This document shows, one piece after another, positions 51,776 to 60,508 of a stretch of 64,000 bases of DNA. The stretch's first letter is position 1; each line of letters opens with the position of its first letter. Below the pieces are notes generated by a model. It was given only the letters and a program-made list of their open reading frames with translations. It did not search any database and was not told the DNA's origin. Source of the DNA: Chlorobium sp. (GTDB lineage: Bacteria > Bacteroidota > Chlorobiia > Chlorobiales > Chlorobiaceae); contig JANQHQ010000026.1 of the NCBI GenBank assembly GCA_028282595.1, forward strand, positions 62,001-126,000. Direction: 5' to 3'. The position numbers were made by a program, and so were the translations under genes.

Positions 51776-52866
51776 AGCCTTGCCTGGCGACCATATACCG
51801 CTACTCCATCCCTTTTCTCAGGCCGGTGCCGGTTCGCCGCTCCAGCCTCGGAACAAGGGATGGTTTCCTTCTCGCCCTCCGATCCCCTGGCGGACACACC
51901 GGCTTCGGCGAAATCGCGCCGCTTCCCGGCCTTCATGAGGAAACGCTCGAACAGGCCGGACAGCAGCTCACAGAATTCCTCCGGCGGCCGCTTCAGGATA
52001 TCGGGAACCTGACGATCGGCAATGTTGCGGATTCGCTTCCGAAGAACCTTTTCCCCTCCGTTCTCACCGGCATCGAGATGGCCCTGCTGAACCTGCAGGC
52101 CGGAATGAAGGGCGCCTTTCCCCTGCCGCAACCGTACAACCGCCCGGCGAAAATCCTTCCCCTCAACGCCCTTCTCTTCGGAGACACACCGACCGTACTC
52201 GAACAGGCCGCCGCATTCAGCCGGCAGGGCTACCGCACCTTCAAGCTCAAGGTAAACGCACATAACGCCGAAGCCGCCTCCGAACAGTTGAACGCCCTCA
52301 ACCGCACGTTGCCGAAGGACGCCCTGATCAGACTCGACAGCAACCGGTCGTTCGGCCTCGCCGAAGCCGCCTCGTTCCTCGACACGCTCCCGAAAGAACG
52401 GATCGCCTACATCGAGGAGCCCCTGCGGAGAACCCCGGAGATTCCCGAACTCTTCAGGAGAACCGGCGTGCGTTCCGCGCTCGACGAATCTCTCTGGCAG
52501 CATCCGGGAATCCACTCCCGCCTTCCGACGGAAAGCCTCGGCGGATTCGTGCTCAAGCCATCGAGGATCGGCGGCGTAGCCGCCACCGTGAAACTGGCTG
52601 CCGAGGCGCACTCGCTCGGCCTTCCCGCCGTGATCGGCTCTGCGTTCGAAACCGGCGTGAGCCTCGGCTTCTTCGTGCGCATCGCCTCCCTCCTCGACCC
52701 CGATCCTCCAGCCTGCGGGCTCGACACCTTCCGGCAGTTCCGCAGGGATATCCTTGCCGAACCGCTCACCGTCGAGGGAGGAAACCTTTCCGTCGAAGAG
52801 GCCTACCGCAAGAGTCTCCGCCCGGAATTCTCCATGCTCAAAACCGTCGGCGAATGGACGTTGTAA
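51772..52866 (+). CDS. menC: o-succinylbenzoate synthase MenC
   Basis: Enolase-superfamily dehydratase. 364 residues: YRTFKLKVNAHN (catalytic Lys), DALIRLDSNRSF (metal Asp), YIEEPLRRTPEI, SALDESLW and FVLKPSRIGGVAAT are present. The start is GTG 51772, overlapping the menB stop as GTGA. Overlaps menE by 13 bases, so menB-C-E translation is likely coupled. Confidence 0.94.
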   Translation: MKPCLATIYRYSIPFLRPVPVRRSSLGTRDGFLLALRSPGGHTGFGEIAPLPGLHEETLEQAGQQLTEFLRRPLQDIGNLTIGNVADSLPKNLFPSVLTGIEMALLNLQAGMKGAFPLPQPYNRPAKILPLNALLFGDTPTVLEQAAAFSRQGYRTFKLKVNAHNAEAASEQLNALNRTLPKDALIRLDSNRSFGLAEAASFLDTLPKERIAYIEEPLRRTPEIPELFRRTGVRSALDESLWQHPGIHSRLPTESLGGFVLKPSRIGGVAATVKLAAEAHSLGLPAVIGSAFETGVSLGFFVRIASLLDPDPPACGLDTFRQFRRDILAEPLTVEGGNLSVEEAYRKSLRPEFSMLKTVGEWTL

Positions 52867-54251
52867 GAGAAGCGGCACAACGTTTCGGCGAAATCCCGGC
52901 CCTTGTGACCGGAGAGAAAACGCTCTCCTTCATCGAACTCGAAAAGGAAACGGCCCGCATCGCCGGAACCCTCGTCCGTTTCGGCATCGGAAAGGGCGAT
53001 ACCGTCGCTTTCACCATGCCGAACAGTCCCGAGCTCGTGCTCCTGCTCCTGGCGCTCCTGAGAACCGGCTCGATCGCCGCACCCCTGAACCATCGCTTCC
53101 CGGCCGAAATCGTGCAGACTATTCTGGCGAACCTGAAGCCCGGAACCCTGATCGGCCCCGAGGCCCTGACCCGCCCGCTCGACTCCCCGGTGAAACTCAC
53201 CCCGGAAGAGATTGCTACGGAGAGCGCGACCCGGAAAGCGTTCAACAGCGCAACGGTTCAACAATTCAACACTCCCGTAACCGTCATTCACACCTCGTCG
53301 AGTTCCGGCACACCCAAGGCAGCCCTGCACTCCTTCGGGAACCACTACTTCAGCGCGCTCGGTTCGAACATGAACATTCCCTTCCGGCCCGGCGACTGCT
53401 GGCTGCTTTCCCTTCCGCTCTTCCATATCGGCGGCTATGCGCTGCTCTTCCGCGCCCTGCTGGGGGGCGGAGCGCTTGCGGTAACCGATCCGGACACACC
53501 GACAGCCGGAGCCCTGGAGCGCTTCGACATCACGCACCTGTCACTGGTCCCGACGCAACTCTTCAGGCTCCTGCAAGACCGTGAAACCTTGAGACGCCTC
53601 CGGAAGACCAGGGCTATCCTGCTTGGAGGCAACGCCGCCGAACCGGCACTGCTGCACGATGCAGCGGCTGAAAATCTGCCGGTTCACCTCAGCTACGGAT
53701 CGACCGAGATGAGCTCCCAGATCACCACGACCGTCGGTCCGGCAAACACCGTCACCGCCGGAAGGCTTCTCCCCTATCGAGAGCTCGCCATCGGAGCCGG
53801 AGAGGAAATTCTCGTCAAGGGTCCCTGTCTCTTCCGGGGATACCTCTCGCCGGAAGGACCGAAGCTCGAAACCGACGGTTCCGGCTGGTTCCATACGGGA
53901 GATACCGGCACGCTCTCTCCCGAAGGCGAACTGCGAATTACCGGCAGAATGGACAACATGTTTATTTCAGGGGGGGAAAACATCCACCCGGAGGAGATCG
54001 AGCGGGCGCTCTGCGACATCGGGAGGGTTCGCCGTGCGCTGGTCGTTCCGGCGCCCGACCGGGAATACGGCGTCAGGCCGAAAGCTTACATCGAGGCCTC
54101 GGACGACGCTCCCGGCGACGAAGAGGTCCTTTCACGGCTCCGCGACAGCATCGGAAGCATCAAGACGCCCGCATCCATCATCCGGGTCCGCGAATGGCGA
54201 CTGCTTCCCGGAACGGAAAAAATCGACCGGCGATATTATAAAAGCCTGTAG
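52854..54251 (+). CDS. menE: o-succinylbenzoate-CoA ligase MenE with an embedded Phe-Asn repeat
   Basis: Acyl-CoA ligase that activates succinylbenzoate. 465 residues with HTSSSSGTPKAALHS (ATP loop), SYGSTEMSSQ, GWFHTGDTGTL and SGGENIHPEEIE. Residues 130-139 (FNSATVQQFN) are unusual. They sit just before the ATP loop and are encoded by a repeated TTCAAC unit (53241-53270), which looks like an in-frame insertion of an intergenic-type repeat. The catalytic motifs are intact, so it should be active. Last gene of the men cluster. Confidence 0.93.
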   Translation: MDVVREAAQRFGEIPALVTGEKTLSFIELEKETARIAGTLVRFGIGKGDTVAFTMPNSPELVLLLLALLRTGSIAAPLNHRFPAEIVQTILANLKPGTLIGPEALTRPLDSPVKLTPEEIATESATRKAFNSATVQQFNTPVTVIHTSSSSGTPKAALHSFGNHYFSALGSNMNIPFRPGDCWLLSLPLFHIGGYALLFRALLGGGALAVTDPDTPTAGALERFDITHLSLVPTQLFRLLQDRETLRRLRKTRAILLGGNAAEPALLHDAAAENLPVHLSYGSTEMSSQITTTVGPANTVTAGRLLPYRELAIGAGEEILVKGPCLFRGYLSPEGPKLETDGSGWFHTGDTGTLSPEGELRITGRMDNMFISGGENIHPEEIERALCDIGRVRRALVVPAPDREYGVRPKAYIEASDDAPGDEEVLSRLRDSIGSIKTPASIIRVREWRLLPGTEKIDRRYYKSL

Positions 54252-54310
54252 AGACTCCGCCCGCAGCCGCCGCGAGTCCCCGCGAAACCGCTCACTGCGG
54301 CAAGCCCCGG

Positions 54311-55537
54311 CTATCCCACTTCCTTTCCGGCCATGACGAGAGTCGGAGGAGCGCCGAGGTGCCGACCGGCGAGCAGTACGTTCCAGTAGAGCCACTCGAA
54401 ACCGGTTTTTCCTTTCCAGTTCATCTTCGTCTCCTTCAGCAGCGAAAACGGACCGAGATGCGGCATGGGGTACTTGCCGGGCAACGGCTCGATCTTGTAG
54501 TTGAAATCGATGAGGGAAGACGTGCCTTTCGAGTAGACGATAAAGCAGGTCGAGTGACCGTCGAACATCTCCTCCGGCTTGACGCCGTGAATCTCGGCCA
54601 TGATGTTGAACACCACGACATCGGCCTCATAATGGGCGACCGATCCGGCCTTGGATGTAGGAACGTTGGTCGCATCGCCGACGACGTAGACCCGCTCGTG
54701 CTTCAGGGCCTGCAGGGTGTTGTGGTGTGTCGGCACATAACCGATCCCGTCGTCGATGCCCGAATCGCTGATCACCTGATCGCCGAAGGTCGTCGGCACA
54801 ACCACCAGCAGGTCATAGGACACCTTGTCGCCCTGGACCGATTCGATGTACTTCCCCGTGCCGTTCACCATGCCGAGCTGGAACCCCGTTCTTATCGAGA
54901 TATCCTTCTCCCTGGCCGATTCCGTCAGAACCGCCGATGCCTTCGGCTTGGTAAAAGCGCCCTGCAGCGGGGTCACCAGCTCGATCCGGCTCTTGTTACG
55001 AACGCCCTTTTTCTTGAGGTACCAGTCCGCAAGAAAAACGAACTCTATCGGAGCCACGGGACACTTGAACGGCACGTCCGCGATATCCATCACCAGCGTC
55101 CCGCCTTCGAATTTGTCAAGTTTTTTTCTGAGCGCTTCGGCTGCGTCCGGGTAGTAAAACGTAAAGGTATTTTTGCCCCAGTCCTCCGTCATGCCTTCTG
55201 TTTCTTCCGGCAAAACCCTGCATCCTGTCGCGACTACGAGAAAATCGTAGGAAAACGTATGGCTTCGCGTTTTTACCTCGCGCTTTTCGGTGTCGATACC
55301 GGTGATCTCGTCGATCACGAAATTCACGCCGCTCAGGATGTACTTCTTTCTCGACCTCGTCAGCGATCCCACCTTCTGGATCCCGAAGGGTACGAAAAGC
55401 AGCCCCGGCTGGTAGACGTGCTTGTCGTCACGGTCGATCACCGTAATTTCCCAATCGTCGGGCAAATGCCTGCGCAGGTTGTTCGAAACGATCGTTCCGC
55501 CCGTTCCTGCTCCAAGTACGACAATTTTCTTCGACAT
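54311..55537 (-). CDS. sqr: Sulfide:quinone oxidoreductase
   Basis: Flavoprotein that oxidises sulfide and passes electrons to the quinone pool, central to green sulfur bacterial metabolism. 408 residues: FAD-binding KIVVLGAGTGGTIVSNNL, VYQPGLLFVPFG, VPFKCPVAPIEF with Cys159, and HSTCFIVYS with Cys331; Cys159 and Cys331 fit the redox pair of the family. A third cysteine (Cys106, ATGCRV) is also present. Start ATG 55537 has a strong AGGAGGTC ribosome binding site; the longer frame to 55765 is not supported. The SQR subtype was not assigned. It lies next to the men genes, which make its quinone. Confidence 0.93.
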   Translation of the reverse strand: MSKKIVVLGAGTGGTIVSNNLRRHLPDDWEITVIDRDDKHVYQPGLLFVPFGIQKVGSLTRSRKKYILSGVNFVIDEITGIDTEKREVKTRSHTFSYDFLVVATGCRVLPEETEGMTEDWGKNTFTFYYPDAAEALRKKLDKFEGGTLVMDIADVPFKCPVAPIEFVFLADWYLKKKGVRNKSRIELVTPLQGAFTKPKASAVLTESAREKDISIRTGFQLGMVNGTGKYIESVQGDKVSYDLLVVVPTTFGDQVISDSGIDDGIGYVPTHHNTLQALKHERVYVVGDATNVPTSKAGSVAHYEADVVVFNIMAEIHGVKPEEMFDGHSTCFIVYSKGTSSLIDFNYKIEPLPGKYPMPHLGPFSLLKETKMNWKGKTGFEWLYWNVLLAGRHLGAPPTLVMAGKEVG

Positions 55538-56004
55538 GTACGACCTCCTTTTTCTTATCCGAATTTCCGGATGAACGTTGACAGGCCCTTGAAAAGGATG
55601 CGGGAGCAGTCCGGTCCGGCCCATCCCGACCTGCTCATTCGCACCGAAATTCAGGGAGTCCCTGGAAAAAAATGAAGAGACGTTTATCAGCTTGGTGTGT
55701 GGGTTTTCCTTGTCCGGAGGACAAGAAATGACCGGCCTCCTTCTGTCTGTACCGATCATTAACAATCGTTAATATATACACATATGGGCATCATCTGCAA
55801 ATACGAACCGAAGAAGCGCAAAAAAGTACAAGCAAAAGCCTGAAAAACGGCGACAGGTCGCAAACTATCTTAAGCAGGTCCGGGGCTTCCGTTGTAGCAA
55901 ACGGAACTATACCGGGAAGAAGTGGTTGTTTGGGGAAACGTCTGGAATACTACAAGGGCATAGCAGCAGGCTGACCCCTGTTTGAGAGATAGGCGGACAA
56001 CAAA
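55538..56004. other. 467-base gene-poor region upstream of sqr
   Basis: No supported gene is seen. The sqr-proximal part holds a ribosome binding site and A/T-rich promoter-like sequence. A 16-base palindrome lies at 55758-55773. From about 55790 on, composition resembles a degraded or foreign sequence and borders the AT-rich island. Short open frames here (19-38 codons) were not convincing. Confidence 0.5.
55758..55773 (-). promoter_or_regulatory. Palindrome, candidate operator upstream of sqr
   Basis: ATTAAC (55758-55763), a 4-base spacer, and GTTAAT (55768-55773) form a perfect inverted repeat, followed by TATATA-like sequence. It is 221-236 bases upstream of the sqr start. It could bind a dimeric regulator; the match to any known factor is not established. 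Confidence 0.3.
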
Positions 56005-57165
56005 TCAGTTTGTCACTGTATTTATCCACTTTGCCATAACTGAAGGCATTCCATCATCCTTTACGATACCTGTCGATGACGGTCTGAATAAGGTTTGTAA
56101 AATCAGCTCTTTCTGATCGTCCACAGGGCCATGACCTTCACGCAACAAAGCCAAATATGTCATTAACATGGTGCGCCGTTCTGTAGCGTCAGCCGTTAAA
56201 TGCACATGGCTTAAAAGTATTCTAACAAGGATTCTAAGTACCCAAACACCTATTACTGCCGTCAAAATAACCAAAGAAACCTTCCACACCGGCAAATCTA
56301 AAATTTTTTGTTCAACTCCAACAACATTTTTTATTTCCACAAAAAACAACACGCTGACAATAACAGCCACAATAACAGACATACATGCAAAAATTATAGA
56401 TAATCTTTTATGTTGCTCACCTTTGTCTTCCCAATACTTCACGGAAAACTGAAGCGCCAATTTTTCATCATAAGTATTCTCAATATTTACCAATTCTGTT
56501 TTTGACCTGTTGAACAGCTCATCAAGTTCTTTTTGTCCATCTTCTCTTAATTGCAAAGAATTTTCTTTCTGCTCTTCAAAATCCTGAGAATACTTTTGCA
56601 GCAAATCACCGATTTCTGTTTTCTGAGCAGCAAAATTATCCTTGCTTGTATCGAGCAACTTCTGCCACTCTCCAAGATGCTCTTTTACCGATAAAGACTC
56701 CGCCTTACTCCTTTTCACATAACTATGCATAAAAGCATAAGCCAAAAAAGCACCCTCAAAACTTCCTTCAGAATCTGGGGGCGGTTGATTCCCCAATAAT
56801 GCAGAAGCCGCATGCGCGGCAATTTTATCATCTAACGTCTTAAGGAATTTTGCTTCCGCAGAATAAGAGTAGATCATGCGATTTTGATATAAAAACGTAT
56901 TAACTTGACCTTGTATTTGCTCTGCATACACAAAAATATCATCCTCATTTCTACTAAGCAACGAATCCAACGGGCCAAAAAACTTACCAATTTTATTTCT
57001 TATTGCTTGAACAGAAGAACGTACATTCCGAGGAGCTTTTTCCAACCATTGCCAATACTCGTTTTCCTTTTTCCTCCATTGCCTTAGTTCGTCAATTGAT
57101 GAAAATCTTTTTTCTTCCGGCTTATCCGGCAAAAACACAAATTCAAATTCTTTATTTTTTTTCAT
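56005..57165 (-). CDS. DUF6161-like coiled-coil membrane protein in an AT-rich island
   Basis: 386 residues. A mostly helical N-terminal part (1-170) is followed by a charged coiled coil (about 170-255), two transmembrane segments (about 258-280 and 300-322), and a conserved tail (DATERRTMLMTYLALLREGH, ILQTLFRPSSTGIVKDDG) that I associate with DUF6161. Base composition is strikingly AT-rich compared with core genes, so it was probably acquired. The function is unknown. It is followed downstream by sqr and preceded by a toxin-antitoxin pair. Confidence 0.7.
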   Translation of the reverse strand: MKKNKEFEFVFLPDKPEEKRFSSIDELRQWRKKENEYWQWLEKAPRNVRSSVQAIRNKIGKFFGPLDSLLSRNEDDIFVYAEQIQGQVNTFLYQNRMIYSYSAEAKFLKTLDDKIAAHAASALLGNQPPPDSEGSFEGAFLAYAFMHSYVKRSKAESLSVKEHLGEWQKLLDTSKDNFAAQKTEIGDLLQKYSQDFEEQKENSLQLREDGQKELDELFNRSKTELVNIENTYDEKLALQFSVKYWEDKGEQHKRLSIIFACMSVIVAVIVSVLFFVEIKNVVGVEQKILDLPVWKVSLVILTAVIGVWVLRILVRILLSHVHLTADATERRTMLMTYLALLREGHGPVDDQKELILQTLFRPSSTGIVKDDGMPSVMAKWINTVTN

Positions 57166-57251
57166 ATAACAATACCTTATTTTGCATTCATGTTCACATT
57201 GAAAATATAAAAAAGAAAATACCTATAAATCACGCCCAACAATACAACCCC

Positions 57252-57533
57252 TTACATACCCGCAAACATCCGTTTACTGTGTACGACAGTCAGCACTTCA
57301 ATGCTTTTCGCGCTGCATTTATATATCAACCGATAGGAATAAATAAGAATCTCTCTGGTATCAGGGTCACCAATCTCAGGAACCTTTCGACCCATTTCAG
57401 GAAATTCTGTCAGCAACTCGGCTTTTTCGATGAAGGTATCAATTACCCGGCGAGCATAATATTTTGAATCCTGAGCAATGTAATCATGGATTTTTTTCAA
57501 ATCATCCCTGGCAGGGATTGACCAAATTACCAT
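57252..57533 (-). CDS. ParE/RelE-type toxin
   Basis: A 93-residue toxin of the ParE/RelE fold. ARDDLKKIHDYIAQDSKYYA, FPEMGRKVPEIGDPDTREI and YRLIYKCSAKSIEVLTVVHS match the family, ending HSKRMF. It is encoded directly after, and overlapping, the antitoxin. ParE toxins inhibit gyrase and RelE ones cut mRNA; which applies cannot be told here. Confidence 0.88.
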   Translation of the reverse strand: MVIWSIPARDDLKKIHDYIAQDSKYYARRVIDTFIEKAELLTEFPEMGRKVPEIGDPDTREILIYSYRLIYKCSAKSIEVLTVVHSKRMFAGM

Positions 57534-57706
57534 GACGCAGCTTCTTTTTTCAATTCCTCAATCGAGATTTTCTTCCCCTCCTCAATAGCTTTCTCCCCCT
57601 TCCGGACCTTGTCGATAACATAGAGCTTATACATAATCTCTTCCATATCAACATCTTCCGGCAATGCCGATATGACCTTTAGAGCTTCCTGTTTCAACGT
57701 TTCCAT
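57527..57706 (-). CDS. Antitoxin partner of the ParE-type toxin
   Basis: 59 residues: METLKQEALKVISALPEDVD, a helical centre with IMYKLYVIDKVRKGEKAIEE, and a C-terminal GKKISIEELKKEAASW. Its stop overlaps the toxin start (ATGGTAA, 7 bases). The size and order (antitoxin first) and the sequence resemble addiction-module antitoxins found with RelE/ParE toxins. It probably autoregulates the pair. Confidence 0.75.
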   Translation of the reverse strand: METLKQEALKVISALPEDVDMEEIMYKLYVIDKVRKGEKAIEEGKKISIEELKKEAASW

Positions 57707-57795
57707 GGCTTTTCTTTTTTACAGTGGCGGTATTTTAACAGTATACCGGATTTGGCCGATAACCGAAAGCACTCCTCAGGGTCGCGATAATAACC

Positions 57796-58875
57796 TTATC
57801 CCTCGAGCGAGGGATAGTCGGTGTACCCTTTCGGTCCGGCCGAGTAGAAGGTGTCCTTGTCGGGGGTGTTGAGCGGCGCACCGGTTTTCCAGCGTCGGAC
57901 GAGATCCGGGTTGGCGAGAAAGGGGCGGCCGACGGCGACGAGGTCACACTTTCCCGCTTCGATATCGCGTTCGGCCCGTTCGGCGTCGTAACCGCCCGAA
58001 AGAATCAAGGCTCCCCCGAACTCCCGGCGGAACGTTTCCTTGATCGAATCGGGCACCAGAGGCGCACCCATCGAGGAGTGATCGACAAGATGAATGTAGA
58101 GAAGCGCCTTCTTGTCGAGCTGCTCCGCGAGATAGCCGTACTCCTTTTCCATCGCGTCGTAGAGCGGCATGTCGTTGAACACGCCGAACGGCGAAAGCCG
58201 GATGCCCACCCTGTCGCCGCCGATCGCCTCCTTTACCCCCTCCAGGGTTTCGAGCATGAAGCGCGAACGGTTTTCAAGCGAACCTCCGTACCGGTCGGTT
58301 CGCAGGTTGGTGTTGGGGCGGAAAAACTGCTCGAGAAGATAACCGTTCGCCCCGTGCAGCTCGACGCCGTCGAAACCCGCCTTCACGGCGTTTTCCGCGG
58401 CCCGGACGTATTCGGCGATCGTGGCGTCGATCTCCCGCCCGGTCATTTCGGCCGGTACGGGATAGGGCTTGAGCCCGTCGTTATCGGTATACATGACACC
58501 CGCAGCGGCGACGGCCGAGGGTGCGATCACACGCGCGCCCGGCGGCATGTTCAGCGGATGGGCGATCCGTCCGCAGTGCATGATCTGCAGGAACATCCTC
58601 GCCCCGCCCCGGTGCACGGCACTCGTAACGGCTTTCCACCCCTCGATCTGGGCGGACGAGTACATCGCGGGAATCCTGGGGTATCCGAGACCGTTCGGCG
58701 AGGGGGAGGTCCCCTCGGTGATAATGAGCCCTGCCGTAGCCCGTTGCGAGTAGTACTCGACCATGAGCTCGTTGGGGAAATTGCCCTCGGCGCGGCTGCG
58801 CGTCATCGGCGCCATCACCAGGTGGTTCCGCAGTTGCATCGGACCGAGGTCGGCGGGAGAGAAGAGTATCGACAT
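57796..58875 (-). CDS. Old yellow enzyme family alkene reductase
   Basis: A 359-residue FMN-dependent NAD(P)H reductase of activated C=C bonds. The fold markers SPADLGPMQLRNHLVMAPMT, HCGRIAHP, FDGVELHGANGYLLEQFF, TDRYGGS and AVGRPFLANPDL are all present. ATG 58875 is preceded by AGAGGTGCCCCC, which is the end of the dispersed repeat (copy 2). The 25 residues upstream of this start are translation of that repeat and were excluded. Confidence 0.93.
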   Translation of the reverse strand: MSILFSPADLGPMQLRNHLVMAPMTRSRAEGNFPNELMVEYYSQRATAGLIITEGTSPSPNGLGYPRIPAMYSSAQIEGWKAVTSAVHRGGARMFLQIMHCGRIAHPLNMPPGARVIAPSAVAAAGVMYTDNDGLKPYPVPAEMTGREIDATIAEYVRAAENAVKAGFDGVELHGANGYLLEQFFRPNTNLRTDRYGGSLENRSRFMLETLEGVKEAIGGDRVGIRLSPFGVFNDMPLYDAMEKEYGYLAEQLDKKALLYIHLVDHSSMGAPLVPDSIKETFRREFGGALILSGGYDAERAERDIEAGKCDLVAVGRPFLANPDLVRRWKTGAPLNTPDKDTFYSAGPKGYTDYPSLEG

Positions 58876-58877
58876 GG

Positions 58878-59044
58878 GGGCACCTCTATGTAATTTATTC
58901 CGCGCTTCAATTGCTTCGTTGTCCCGACGCGTCGGGATCAAAATCCTCATCCCGATGTGTCGGAACTCCGGTTTCGAAGTCTATCCCGGTTGCTATCGGG
59001 ACTCCGTTCACCTTGCATCCCGATGGAATCGGGACTCATGACAA
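58878..59044 (-). repeat. Dispersed palindrome-rich repeat, copy 2
   Basis: Matches 27279-27435 in reverse complement, with the same small palindromes (for example TCCCGACGCGTCGGGA) plus one extra palindrome at the distal end. Its proximal end supplies the ribosome binding site region of the OYE gene, the same arrangement as copy 1 relative to its downstream gene. Confidence 0.75.
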
Positions 59045-59050
59045 GTAATA

Positions 59051-59664
59051 GGGGTGCCCATGGTTGGGTCCTCCCTTTAGGTTCAAAACACCCGCGGGAT
59101 GAAAATTGTTGCCGGCCGGCGGAAAACCCTCTATCCGCCCGTCCTGGCCGCCTGCCGCTTCAAACGCCAGACGGAAAACATACCGCCGAGACCGGAAACA
59201 GGGGCGTAGAGAAAAACGGTGATCGCGATGCTGACAAGGAGATCGGCAAGGCTCATCCGCACCGGCGTCTGCAGCACGGTCTCGAGCTGCCCGACGAAAT
59301 TCTCCTGCTCGGGCGAGAGGCTACGGGTCCAGTCGATGATCAGCATGAGGCCCTCGATGCCGGGACGGTAACCGAAGCCGGTCATGAGCAGATAACCCGC
59401 CAGGACCGACAGCACGGACCCCAGGATTCCGGCGAAGCCGCCGTAAACGAACGCCTCGGACATCGTCAGCCGCACCTGACAGGTGACGATGTAGTAATAG
59501 ACGGCGAAAGCCCCGCTGATGACTATGCCGGCAAAAAACAGGGCGTTGATCAGTGTGAGATAGGGCACCGTGGTGGTCAACAGAATCAGGATCGAGCCGA
59601 GCGCAAGCCCCTTCACCTTTCCGGGGCACGTTCCGTCCGCGTTCACTTCAGCCATGGGCACCCC
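59051..59664. repeat. 13-bp inverted repeats bracketing the small membrane protein gene
   Basis: GGGGTGCCCATGG at 59051-59063 is the exact reverse complement of CCATGGGCACCCC at 59652-59664. They lie on either side of the 59131-59655 gene, the right copy spanning its start codon. It may be a footprint of inversion or insertion, or chance. Confidence 0.35.
59131..59655 (-). CDS. Small membrane protein of unknown function
   Basis: 174 residues with four predicted transmembrane helices (about 15-32, 38-58, 70-90 and 140-160) and a basic C-terminal tail (VWRLKRQAARTGG). The loop between helices 3 and 4 contains DWTRSLSPEQENFVGQLETV. ATG 59655 is preceded by GAGGGGTG; a GTG at 59661 would add two residues. 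Its start is 10 bases after the dapB stop on the same strand, so co-expression is likely. The family is not recognised. Confidence 0.75.
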   Translation of the reverse strand: MAEVNADGTCPGKVKGLALGSILILLTTTVPYLTLINALFFAGIVISGAFAVYYYIVTCQVRLTMSEAFVYGGFAGILGSVLSVLAGYLLMTGFGYRPGIEGLMLIIDWTRSLSPEQENFVGQLETVLQTPVRMSLADLLVSIAITVFLYAPVSGLGGMFSVWRLKRQAARTGG

Positions 59665-60411
59665 TCAAGCAAGCACATCGTCGAGAAAATCGTCCATCGT
59701 ACGGAAACCGGGCGCCAGCCGGTGCCGTTCCGCAAGCCATTTTCCGGCCTGGACCGCACCCATGGCGAAGCCCCGGCGATTCCTGGCCGTATGGGAGATG
59801 ACGATATCGTCGAATTCCGAATTGACATGAGCGGCGTGCCGGCCGAAAACGGATCCGAGACGGACGGCCGACACCTGCAACTCATCCGGAGCGATGGTTC
59901 CACCCTCGTGCAGTTCTCTCGCGATCGAGCGTTTGCGCGGATTGGCGTCGAGGATCATCTGTGCGGCATGTAACGCCGTTCCGCTCGGAAAGTCGGCTTT
60001 TCCGGTGTGATGCTGTTCCGAAAACGCGATATCGAACGCGTCGAAGGGAGCGATCATGCGCGCAGCCTCGCGAACGGTCCTGAGAAAGATATTGACGCCG
60101 AGGGAGAAGTTCGCCGAATAGAGCAGCGACGCTCCCGCATCGGCCACTTTCACCCTGACATCGGCCATGCTTTCGTCCCAGCCCGTCGTACCGACGACGA
60201 CCGGAACTCCCGAAGAGAGCATTGCCGGAAGATTGGCGAGAAAGGCGTCGCGAACGGTGAAATCGACGATAACGTCGCTACCGGCGAAGCTCCTTTCCGA
60301 AATGTCGGCATCGACATCGAGCACCGTGTGAACATGGTGCTCCCCGGAAGCCTCGATCGCCTCGGCCACCTGCTTACCCATTCTGCCATTGCCTACAAGC
60401 GTATACTTCAT
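59665..60411 (-). CDS. dapB: 4-hydroxy-tetrahydrodipicolinate reductase DapB
   Basis: Lysine/diaminopimelate pathway enzyme that uses NAD(P)H. 248 residues, slightly shorter than the typical 265-270. Cofactor-binding VGNGRMGKQVAEAIE, VVVGTTGW, SANFSLGVNIF and the active-site SEQHHTGKADFPSGTA are present. ATG 60411 was chosen over 60429. Position after parB and a DUF5683 gene is the typical Chlorobi arrangement. Confidence 0.95.
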   Translation of the reverse strand: MKYTLVGNGRMGKQVAEAIEASGEHHVHTVLDVDADISERSFAGSDVIVDFTVRDAFLANLPAMLSSGVPVVVGTTGWDESMADVRVKVADAGASLLYSANFSLGVNIFLRTVREAARMIAPFDAFDIAFSEQHHTGKADFPSGTALHAAQMILDANPRKRSIARELHEGGTIAPDELQVSAVRLGSVFGRHAAHVNSEFDDIVISHTARNRRGFAMGAVQAGKWLAERHRLAPGFRTMDDFLDDVLA

Positions 60412-60508
60412 GAAAAAGTCAACATTCAAAAGTTAAAACGAACTCCGGGCGGTCATATGGTGACCTGCCGATGCATGCAGGAACTTCTTACGGTTCAACA
60501 AAGCAGCT

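Noticed and set aside
55677..55736. Short plus-strand peptides in the sqr upstream region
   Set aside because: Frames of about 19 codons without ribosome binding sites or conservation evidence.
58957..59973. Plus-strand frame of 338 codons through the small membrane gene and dapB
   Set aside because: It is antisense to dapB and begins inside the repeat; no motifs.
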